A stretch of 49,898 bases of DNA, taken from positions 1 to 49,898 of the forward strand of contig CAZNNH010000030.1 in assembly GCA_964574335.1 (NCBI GenBank), read 5' to 3'. Shown in pieces: positions 24,247 to 31,726 of this stretch. This stretch comes from CAZNNH01 sp964574335 (GTDB lineage: Bacteria; Acidobacteriota; Vicinamibacteria; Fen-336). Made by a program: the position numbers and the translations under genes. The notes under the pieces were generated by a model that saw only the letters and a list, made by a program, of their open reading frames with translations, searched no databases and was not told where the DNA came from. How positions within the stretch are numbered: the first letter of the stretch is position 1; each line of letters starts with the position of its first letter.

Positions 24247-24269
24247 GGCACTCGCTCGGCGGGAGTGCC
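24247..24269 (+). promoter_or_regulatory. CIRCE-like operator 2 (groESL)
   Basis: GGCACTC (24247-24253), 9-nt spacer, GAGTGCC (24263-24269): a perfect 7-bp inverted repeat with CIRCE spacing, placed directly after the -10 and over the predicted transcription start. With operator 1 it brackets the promoter. Confidence 0.82.
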
Positions 24270-24401
24270 AGTCGTCGTCCCGGCCCGGCTGCATCGTTGG
24301 AGGCGGACGCCGGGCTCGTCGGAGCGCCCGGTCGCAGCGCCTCCTGCGGAGGCCGGGTTCGCGCTCCCGCAGCAGTAGACTCGAAAGGAGACCACGAGAC
24401 T

Positions 24402-24689
24402 ATGAAGGTTCGTCCGCTTCACGACCGTCTGCTGGTTCGGCGGGTGGAAGAGAAGGAGGCGGTCAAGGGTGGGATCATCATCCCGGACACCGCCAAGGAG
24501 AAGCCCCAAGAGGGCGAGGTGCTGGCAGTGGGTCCCGGCAAGGTCCTCGACAACGGCACCAAGCTTTCGGTGGACCTCAAGGTCGGCGACAAGATCCTGT
24601 TCGGGAAGTACTCGGGCAGCGACATCAAGATCGACGGCGAGGAGGTCCTCATCCTGCGCGAGGACGAGGTACTGGCCGTCATCAGCTGA
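24402..24689 (+). CDS. groES: Co-chaperonin GroES
   Basis: GroES caps the GroEL cavity during assisted folding. The 95-residue product starts KVRPLHDRLLVRRVEEKEA, has the mobile-loop region (AVKGGIIIPDTAKEKPQEGE) and ends DEVLAVIS. The start ATG has GAAAGGAG about 11 nt upstream. It is the first gene of the heat-shock operon under the two CIRCE-like operators, with groEL 99 nt downstream. Confidence 0.98.
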   Translation: MKVRPLHDRLLVRRVEEKEAVKGGIIIPDTAKEKPQEGEVLAVGPGKVLDNGTKLSVDLKVGDKILFGKYSGSDIKIDGEEVLILREDEVLAVIS

Positions 24690-24788
24690 GGCTCGCGCCA
24701 GGACACCCTTACGTTTTCACCGAGCGGCGACGAGGCGCCGCCCAGCAACGCCGCCCAGTGAGACGGCGACCAAGGAGACTTTTCGGAT

Positions 24789-26414
<1,626 letters not shown>

Positions 26415-26442
26415 CGCTCACGCCGCAAACGGCAGTGACCTG

Positions 26443-26469
26443 GGGGGGCGCGCCCGCGCCCCCCTTCTT
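26443..26469 (+). terminator. Rho-independent terminator after groESL
   Basis: A 9-bp perfect GC stem (GGGGGGCGC pairing with GCGCCCCCC, loop GCCC) is followed by TTCTT. It sits between groEL and the convergent pseudokinase-TonB gene, so it may also serve the opposite strand. Confidence 0.75.
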
Positions 26470-26546
26470 GCGTTCGGCGAGCTCAGGTCGCCTGACGGGG
26501 CTGGGGCCAGCGACCGGCCGACGGGTGCCGGGCGATCGAGGCGCGC

Positions 26547-28634
26547 TCAGGGCAGCTTGAACTGCACGTTGACCGAGATCCACACCTTGACGGGCACTCC
26601 GTCCTTGGTAGCCGGCCGGTAGCGACGCTCCTTGACGTGCTGTATCGCCGCGTGGGAGAGATCGGACTTCCGCTCCACGTCGCGGACCACCTTGACCTCG
26701 GCCACCCGACCCTTCTCGTCGATCAACGCGTTCAGCTCGATGGTCCCCTCCACCTTCTGCCTGAGGGCGATCGGGGGATAGGTCAGGCGCGGTGTGTGTA
26801 TCGGCACCGGCGCCACGACGCCCGGGTCGGAGGCGCTGACCAGGGAGCCGGGCTGCACCGGCGGGGCGGTGGTCGGCGGCGGCGTGGGCGCCGGGGTGGG
26901 CGGGGGCGTCGCCCGGGCCATCTCGGCCTCGCGGGCCGCCCTCTCCTCCTCGGCCTTCTGGCGCTCCGCTGCCAGCCGCGCCTCCTCTTCGGCCTTGGCC
27001 CGCTCCGCCGCCAGCCGCGCCTCCTCGGCCCGCTTCTCTTCCTCCAGCCGCTTGCGCTCGGCGGCTACCTTTCGGGCCTGCTCCTCCTGGGCCTTCTGAC
27101 GCGCCGTCTCCCGGGCCTTGGCCAGCGCGTCGGGATCGACCGACTTCCCGCTGGCCTTGGCCTTGGCCTCGACCTCGCGGGTCGCCTCGTCTGCGGCCTG
27201 TTGCTCGGCCTCGGTCCTCTCGGCCTCGAGGGCGGCCAGGCGGGCCTCCAGCTCCTTCACCCGCTCCATGGCTGCGATACCCGCCGGCGAGAGCGTGGTC
27301 GGCGGCGGAGCTGCCGGACCCGAGAGCCGTGCCTTGAGAGCTGCGGGACCGCCCAGGAGGAAGACCGCCGCCACCCCGCCGGCCACCAGCAAGAGCGAGA
27401 GGCCGATCCAGAGCGGGGCCCGGCTGGCCTTCGGTACCGGGGGCGGCGTGGGGACCGGCGACGCGGGGTACGGCTCCACGGGATGCGCCTCGACGTCTTC
27501 CGGTGGCTCGAGGGGCGAAGCCATCGGCACGGGTGTGGGGGTCGACACCGTGGGGTATGGCGCCATGAGCGGCGCCGCGGCGCCGGCGGCCTCGGCCCAG
27601 GGGGCGGGTGCCTCCGGCGCGGGAGTCGGCGCCGGTGGCTCCACGGGGGGTGGGACCACCTCAGCGGTCAGGTACTCCCGGTAGCTGGCCTCCCGCTCCT
27701 GCTTGACCAGCTTCGCCTCGCGCTCGATGTCCTCCCGGAATAGCGAGTGCATGAAGAAGGCGAGGTTGAATGTGGTTGGCGTGAAGTCGCCGGAGAAGAG
27801 GAGAACGTCGAGGGCCTTCCGAAGCTGGCCGATCTCGGCATAGCGACCGCTCGGGTCGATGGCCAGGGATCGTCTGAGGATCTCCTCGATCGGCGCCGGA
27901 ATCGCCTCGTCCTCGCCCTGTGGGTTGCGGATCCTGGCGTGAGAGAGCCTCTCGCCGACGTCCTCGCCGCCTTTCTCGAACAGAGGCGCGCCGGTCAGCG
28001 CCTCGTACAGCAACTCGCCCACCGCAAAGACATCGGACCGGACGTCCGCGGTCGAGCCCGAGGCCTGCTCGGGAGCAAGGTAGCGGCGCTCCTCCTCTCC
28101 CAGCAGCCCGGAGTCCCGGAGGCGCCCCTGCCAGAAGCCGAAGCCACGCGTGCGGACCTCGCCCTCGTAGGAGATGAAGACACAGGACGGCGTGATGTGG
28201 CCGTGGAAGAACGGTCGGCCGTCCGGTGCCTTGCGGCCGTGGGCGTGCTCGAGGGCCGAGCAGACCTTGCTGGCGATGAGCAGGGCGTGATCGATCGAAA
28301 AGGGGAACCCGTCCCGCCGGCAGCGTCGGAGCGTGGCCCGGAGGCTCTTGCCCTCGATGTGCTCGTAGTAGATGTAGTAGTGGGTCTCGACCTTCCCGAT
28401 CCCCAGCACCCGCGTGAGGTTGGGGTTCTGGAGCGGTGCCGACGCCTTGACCTGCTCCATGAGCTGTCGGGCGACGTCGGGCGTCTGCGCGAGGCTGGAG
28501 GACAGCCGCAGCAGGCTGACGATCTTCTCAAGGCCGGCGGTGCCGAGCTTGGCGGCACGATACTCGGTGCCGAGCGCGGAACGCTCGACCTCTTCCAGCA
28601 GGACGAACTTACCGAACTTCGCCGGCTTCGCCAT
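26547..28634 (-). CDS. Pseudokinase - transmembrane - coiled-coil - TonB C-terminal fusion
   Basis: The 695-residue protein starts with a Hanks-type Ser/Thr kinase fold (about 8-280), recognised by YLAPEQ (185-190), SDVFAVGELLYEALTG and DPSGRYAEI. Catalytic residues are missing: the HRD position reads HGH (144-146), DFG reads GFG (164-166), the beta-3 lysine is replaced (IVSLLRL) and the glycine loop is degenerate. A proline-rich linker follows, then a transmembrane helix at about 407-428 (PLWIGLSLLLVAGGVAAVFL), a long Ala/Glu/Lys coiled coil (about 455-600) resembling TolA, and a TonB_C domain at the end (RLTYPPIALRQKVEGTIELN, RRYRPATKDGVPVKVWISV). It should sense a ligand or partner inside and transmit it to an outer-membrane partner. 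The start ATG at 28634 is the one giving the intact kinase N-terminus. Confidence 0.85.
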   Translation of the reverse strand: MAKPAKFGKFVLLEEVERSALGTEYRAAKLGTAGLEKIVSLLRLSSSLAQTPDVARQLMEQVKASAPLQNPNLTRVLGIGKVETHYYIYYEHIEGKSLRATLRRCRRDGFPFSIDHALLIASKVCSALEHAHGRKAPDGRPFFHGHITPSCVFISYEGEVRTRGFGFWQGRLRDSGLLGEEERRYLAPEQASGSTADVRSDVFAVGELLYEALTGAPLFEKGGEDVGERLSHARIRNPQGEDEAIPAPIEEILRRSLAIDPSGRYAEIGQLRKALDVLLFSGDFTPTTFNLAFFMHSLFREDIEREAKLVKQEREASYREYLTAEVVPPPVEPPAPTPAPEAPAPWAEAAGAAAPLMAPYPTVSTPTPVPMASPLEPPEDVEAHPVEPYPASPVPTPPPVPKASRAPLWIGLSLLLVAGGVAAVFLLGGPAALKARLSGPAAPPPTTLSPAGIAAMERVKELEARLAALEAERTEAEQQAADEATREVEAKAKASGKSVDPDALAKARETARQKAQEEQARKVAAERKRLEEEKRAEEARLAAERAKAEEEARLAAERQKAEEERAAREAEMARATPPPTPAPTPPPTTAPPVQPGSLVSASDPGVVAPVPIHTPRLTYPPIALRQKVEGTIELNALIDEKGRVAEVKVVRDVERKSDLSHAAIQHVKERRYRPATKDGVPVKVWISVNVQFKLP

Positions 28635-28678
28635 CGGGAGAGGCCTCCATGCTGCAACGAGAGGCGGGAACCGTTGGC

Positions 28679-28708
28679 AATCTAGCACGCGGTCCAAGAA
28701 GACGTCAA
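28679..28708 (-). promoter_or_regulatory. Candidate promoter for the pseudokinase-TonB gene
   Basis: Minus strand TTGACG (28708-28703), 18-nt spacer, TAGATT (28684-28679): five and four of six consensus positions. It lies about 45 nt before the ATG at 28634, in the otherwise gene-free divergent spacer. Confidence 0.5.
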
Positions 28709-28842
28709 CAAACGCACACATGAAACGCACGCCTGAGCCGTCACCGCACCCCGCCGAAGCAAGGAGGGGCTGTGGCTGGGTGTCACCCGGGACACGGGAT
28801 CGTCGTCGCCGTTCCACGCTGCCGCAGGCCGCCACGTGGCAA

Positions 28843-28884
28843 GTCCTTGAGTCGCTTGGACCGAGGCATCAGGCACCCGCCTCG
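28843..28884 (+). promoter_or_regulatory. Two tandem hairpins upstream of the small membrane protein gene
   Basis: GTCC/GGAC (28843-28846 with 28858-28861) is followed at once by a perfect 6-bp stem CGAGGC/GCCTCG (28862-28867 with 28879-28884). They stand directly before the ribosome site of the 28910 gene. The arrangement suggests a structured 5' leader; no known riboswitch consensus was recognised. Confidence 0.3.
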
Positions 28885-28909
28885 CAACGGAGAGGGGTGG
28901 AGGTCCGCC

Positions 28910-29062
28910 ATGCCGCTTCTCGTCGAATCGGTCACCACCCTGCTGGGGGTCCTGCTGGGATTGCTGGTCGGTCGCGTCGCCATCGAGGGAATCCTGGCGG
29001 CCACCTTCGGACCGTCCCAGGGGAAGGGGGCTCCGGGACCCGGGCCCGAGGGCCCGGTGTGA
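28910..29062 (+). CDS. Small single-pass membrane protein (50 residues)
   Basis: A 50-residue ORF with one strongly hydrophobic helix (VTTLLGVLLGLLVGRVAIEG) and a Gly/Pro-rich tail. Its ATG is preceded by GGAGG with 6-nt spacing, the best ribosome site in this stretch, so it is probably translated although it matches no family I recognise. The last codons form a GC-rich palindrome (CCGGGC/GCCCGG) just before the convergent GspC-like gene, which could act as a terminator. Confidence 0.55.
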   Translation: MPLLVESVTTLLGVLLGLLVGRVAIEGILAATFGPSQGKGAPGPGPEGPV

Positions 29063-29069
29063 CCGGGGC

Positions 29070-29543
29070 TCAGGGGAGGGGCAGCACCCGCTCGCCGTCC
29101 GGGCCTGAGATCCGCACCCCGACGTCCCGGTCGATGGCCAGGACACGGTAGCCGAGATCGGTCTCGCCAGGTGCCACGACCACGACTTGGCCGTCGATGG
29201 CCAGGGCCACGCTCATCCCGCTGGCAGACCCCACCAGCCCGACCAACCGGACGGATGGCGTCGTGGTCGCCGTGGCGCCGGTCGGGAGCTGCACGGCCGT
29301 AGCCGGGGCGGGAATCGGCAGGGACGCAGAGTCGGGCTCTCGGGCGTACTCGAAGATGTTGCGCGCCAAACGGACGTTGGCCGACGGGGCCGCGGCGACG
29401 GGGCCGGAGGCGGGGGTGGGCGAGGGTGGTGGCTGGTTCGCTGGCGGCCGAGAGCTGATCGGCAGGTACCCACCGCCGCCGATCGCCCAAGCCAGCCAGG
29501 CCACCGTCACCAGGAGCGTCGCCGCCGCCACCCGGGCCCTCAC
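29070..29543 (-). CDS. PilP/GspC-like pilus or secretion assembly protein
   Basis: The 157-residue protein has an N-terminal transmembrane anchor (RARVAAATLLVTVAWLAWAI), a Pro/Ala linker, NIFEYARE, and a small beta domain (VRLVGLVGSASGMSVALAID, YRVLAIDRDVGVRI) like the homology region of GspC and PilP. Such proteins link the inner-membrane platform to the secretin. It is the last gene of the four-gene operon; its GTG overlaps the stop of the PilO-like gene (GTGA). Whether the machine is a pilus or a type II secretion system cannot be decided here. Confidence 0.68.
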   Translation of the reverse strand: MRARVAAATLLVTVAWLAWAIGGGGYLPISSRPPANQPPPSPTPASGPVAAAPSANVRLARNIFEYAREPDSASLPIPAPATAVQLPTGATATTTPSVRLVGLVGSASGMSVALAIDGQVVVVAPGETDLGYRVLAIDRDVGVRISGPDGERVLPLP

Positions 29544-30034
29544 GGCAACGCTCCCACCCGCAGGCCCTGCACCTCCAGTGCCACCCCGTCGGGAGCGGAG
29601 CGGAAGGCCACCCGCTCCAAGACCATCCCGCTCTCCGGGCGCGCCAGAGCGCCGGCCAGCGTTACCACCGACCTGAAGGACCCGAGAGCGCCAAGACCGA
29701 AGCGACCCGCCACGGGGGGCGGCTGCGGGCTCACCTCCAAACGGACGTCGCGAACGGGGAAGCCGTCGACCGTTTCCAGTAGCTCGGCCCGCAGATCGGC
29801 CAGCGTCTCGTCGGCGGGGGCGGAGACCTGGGCCAGGATGGCGGCGGCCCGAGAGCGCGGCGCCGCACGGGCCTGGGCCTCCTCCAGCTCTTCCCGGTCC
29901 TTCCGCGCCTGGTCTCGTAGGCGCCGATACTCGTCTTCAGCGGCGATCGCCTGGCGGCGTGTCGGGACCACCAAACCCACTTGGAGCAGCCCGGAGGCGA
30001 CGAGAAGCAGAGCTGCGAGGACCCGGGGGGTCAC
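29540..30034 (-). CDS. PilO/GspM-like assembly protein
   Basis: The 164-residue protein has one N-terminal transmembrane helix (RVLAALLLVASGLLQVGLVV), a coiled coil (AAEDEYRRLRDQARKDREEL) and a C-terminal ferredoxin-like part, the architecture of PilO or GspM. Recognition rests on architecture and on its place between the PilN-like and PilP/GspC-like genes. It begins with a GTG overlapping the previous stop (GTGA). Confidence 0.65.
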   Translation of the reverse strand: MTPRVLAALLLVASGLLQVGLVVPTRRQAIAAEDEYRRLRDQARKDREELEEAQARAAPRSRAAAILAQVSAPADETLADLRAELLETVDGFPVRDVRLEVSPQPPPVAGRFGLGALGSFRSVVTLAGALARPESGMVLERVAFRSAPDGVALEVQGLRVGALP

Positions 30035-30558
30035 GGCGAGACCCCCCGATAGGTGGCATGCAGCGACAACCGCAGCTCGCCCTCACGGCCTTCAGGCCCG
30101 GGCCGCAGGTCCACGAATCGCGGAGACAGCACCAAGCTGTCCAAGAAGCGATCGTAGGCGGCGGCATCGACGGCAGTGACCTGCAGGTCGACGTCGACCT
30201 GATCCGCATAGCGGAGGCTGAGCGCTTCCACTCGGACGTCGCCGGGCAGCAGCTCCGACAGCTCCTCGATCACCTGCGGCGGCGGGCTCCCACCCGAGAG
30301 CAGGAGTGCGGGGACCCAGGCCTCGCCCGAGCTCCTGGCGGCGGACCGCAGCGCCTGCGCCTGCCGGCGGGCCGTCTCGGCCTCGCCACGGGCCCTCGAT
30401 GTGGCTTCCGTCGCCACGCCCAGGTCGGAGCGGGCGCGCCAGGCCGAATGGGCGCTGAACAGGAGGGCTAGGAGGGCGACCGCCAAGAGAAGGGCGTCGA
30501 GCCGCTGCAGGCCGCCACGCCGGGGACGGCTCGAAAGGTCGGGAAGCGAGGCCTTCAT
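30031..30558 (-). CDS. PilN-like assembly protein (GspL C-terminal type)
   Basis: The 175-residue protein has a short cytoplasmic lead, a transmembrane helix (LDALLLAVALLALLFSAHSA), a coiled coil (GEAETARRQAQALRSAARSS), and the PilN pattern IEELSELLPGDVRVEALSL followed by a ferredoxin-like domain. The ATG at 30558 overlaps the PilM-like stop (ATGA) and is preferred to the GTG 18 nt upstream. Confidence 0.72.
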   Translation of the reverse strand: MKASLPDLSSRPRRGGLQRLDALLLAVALLALLFSAHSAWRARSDLGVATEATSRARGEAETARRQAQALRSAARSSGEAWVPALLLSGGSPPPQVIEELSELLPGDVRVEALSLRYADQVDVDLQVTAVDAAAYDRFLDSLVLSPRFVDLRPGPEGREGELRLSLHATYRGVSP

Positions 30559-31397
30559 GCCGCTGCGCCCAGCCACGGCTGCTCGAGGCTCTCGTCAGGC
30601 GCGTCCGAGCTCCTCGCCCGCCAGCCGGGAACCGCCGGGCAGCCAGCCGCCGTGAGCGCCCCGAGCAGGCCGTTCGCGCCCCGCCCGACCACCCGGACGC
30701 TCCGCACCCGGTCAACGTGGGTGGCCCGCGCCAGACGCTCGATCTCCTCCATCAAACGCGAGGCCTCGGCCGGGTCCGGTTGGCGCCGTCGGTTGCGGAA
30801 GGCCAGCACCCGCTCCCCCTCGCACAAGGCGATGGAGACGGCGGCGTCGCCGAGCACCAGCATCGCCCCGTGACCCGCGGGGGGCCGGCGCAGCAGCCCC
30901 AGCAGCGCGGCGAACGGGGCCAGGCTCAGGCACCCCTGGACGAAGCCGGCGGCCGTCACCGCGGCTTCGTAGCCGGCCACCACCTGGCGCCGCACCGCGG
31001 CGCCGAGCTCGAGACCCGGACCGACCGACATCGCCGAGACCAGGACCTCCCCGGCCGGGTAGGGCATCCCCTGCGAGAGACGAAAGCGGGCGTAGTCGAC
31101 GGATGAGGTTCCCGGCGGTGGCGCCAGGAGCTGGACCCGAGCCAAGCCGTCCGGGAGGATCACCGTGACGCGCCTGCCATTGCCTCCCAGGGCCTGGCAC
31201 AGGTCGCGCAAGGCGGTTCGGACCTTCTCCTGATCGATCAGGTTCGCGTCGAACGGGGACACCACCAGGGCGCCAGGGGGAAGGGATTGACGGCAGAGGC
31301 GGCGGACCCGGGGCCCGTCCCGACCCCAAGAGACCCACCCCCCGGAGGCCGACGTCTCGTCGAGGCCGATCAGCAGCCGATCGGCGAACCAGCTCAT
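30555..31397 (-). CDS. PilM-like actin-fold protein (GspL N-terminal type)
   Basis: The 280-residue cytoplasmic protein resembles PilM and the actin-like half of GspL: LLIGLDETSASGGWVSWGRD, VTVILPDGLARVQLL, FRLSQGMPYPAGEVLVSAM, VAGYEAAVTAAGFVQGCLSL and AMLVLGDAAVSIALCEG. It is the first gene of the overlapping PilMNOP-like set. The open frame extends about 350 nt upstream into the spacer, but the ATG at 31397 gives the family N-terminus. No ribosome site precedes it; a TAGAAT element lies 7 nt upstream. Confidence 0.75.
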   Translation of the reverse strand: MSWFADRLLIGLDETSASGGWVSWGRDGPRVRRLCRQSLPPGALVVSPFDANLIDQEKVRTALRDLCQALGGNGRRVTVILPDGLARVQLLAPPPGTSSVDYARFRLSQGMPYPAGEVLVSAMSVGPGLELGAAVRRQVVAGYEAAVTAAGFVQGCLSLAPFAALLGLLRRPPAGHGAMLVLGDAAVSIALCEGERVLAFRNRRRQPDPAEASRLMEEIERLARATHVDRVRSVRVVGRGANGLLGALTAAGCPAVPGWRARSSDAPDESLEQPWLGAAA

Positions 31398-31404
31398 AGT
31401 GAGT

Positions 31405-31410
31405 ATTCTA
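31405..31410 (-). promoter_or_regulatory. TAGAAT -10 element very close to the pilM-like ATG
   Basis: TAGAAT (five of six) ends 7 nt before the ATG at 31397, so transcription would begin at or next to the start codon. No good -35 is found. This is compatible with a leaderless mRNA or with a chance match. Confidence 0.33.
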
Positions 31411-31469
31411 CCCCTCGGGGCGGGCGTGCCTTGCCCGGTCTCAGCGCGCTGGCTCGGCCCGAGCCCGGG

Positions 31470-31478
31470 TGTTATGAT
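31470..31478 (+). promoter_or_regulatory. Extended -10 promoter candidate for the EF-G-2 gene
   Basis: TGT followed by TATGAT (31473-31478) forms an extended -10 element; the -35 region is poor. It would give a leader of roughly 240 nt. Confidence 0.35.
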
Positions 31479-31504
31479 GCGTGACCGTCGTGATTCTCCA
31501 TCGA

Positions 31505-31586
31505 CCGGCTGGGGCCACCCGGCGCCGCCAGCCGGCCATGGCGGGCCGCCGGTAGACGTCGGCTCCCGGTGGGAGCATCGCCCACC
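31505..31586 (+). promoter_or_regulatory. Inverted repeats in the EF-G-2 leader
   Basis: CCGGCTGG (31505-31512) pairs perfectly with CCAGCCGG (31528-31535), and GGTGGG (31568-31573) pairs with CCCACC (31581-31586) around a 7-nt loop. They lie in the presumed 5' leader. In DNA this GC-rich such pairs arise easily by chance. Confidence 0.28.
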
Positions 31587-31726
31587 CGGACGCCGCGTGA
31601 CGTGGGGCAGCGAGCGTCCTGCCTGTCGCACCATCGTCGTCTTGGGGTCGCGGAGGAGCGCTACCGGAGAGCCCGCGGGCAAGCCGGCGGCAGCCGGGTC
31701 GCTCACCGCCTGAAGCAGGGGGAGGA

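Larger units (their letters stand above)
31398..31726 (+). other. Divergent intergenic region between pilM-like and EF-G-2 genes
   Basis: 329 nt without a convincing gene. It contains opposite-strand -10-like elements (TAGAAT toward the PilM-like gene; extended TGTTATGAT toward the EF-G-2 gene) and GC-rich inverted repeats in the presumed EF-G-2 leader. A frame open through it on the minus strand continues the PilM-like ORF but lacks family-like sequence. Confidence 0.6.

Noticed and set aside
26547..28634. Calling the protein an active Ser/Thr kinase
   Set aside because: The catalytic aspartate of HRD, the aspartate of DFG and the beta-3 lysine are all replaced.
28801..28909. A cyclic-di-GMP (GEMM) riboswitch before the small membrane protein gene
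   Set aside because: GGCAAG and two hairpins are superficially similar, but the conserved GCAAACC and ACGCAAAGCC blocks are absent.
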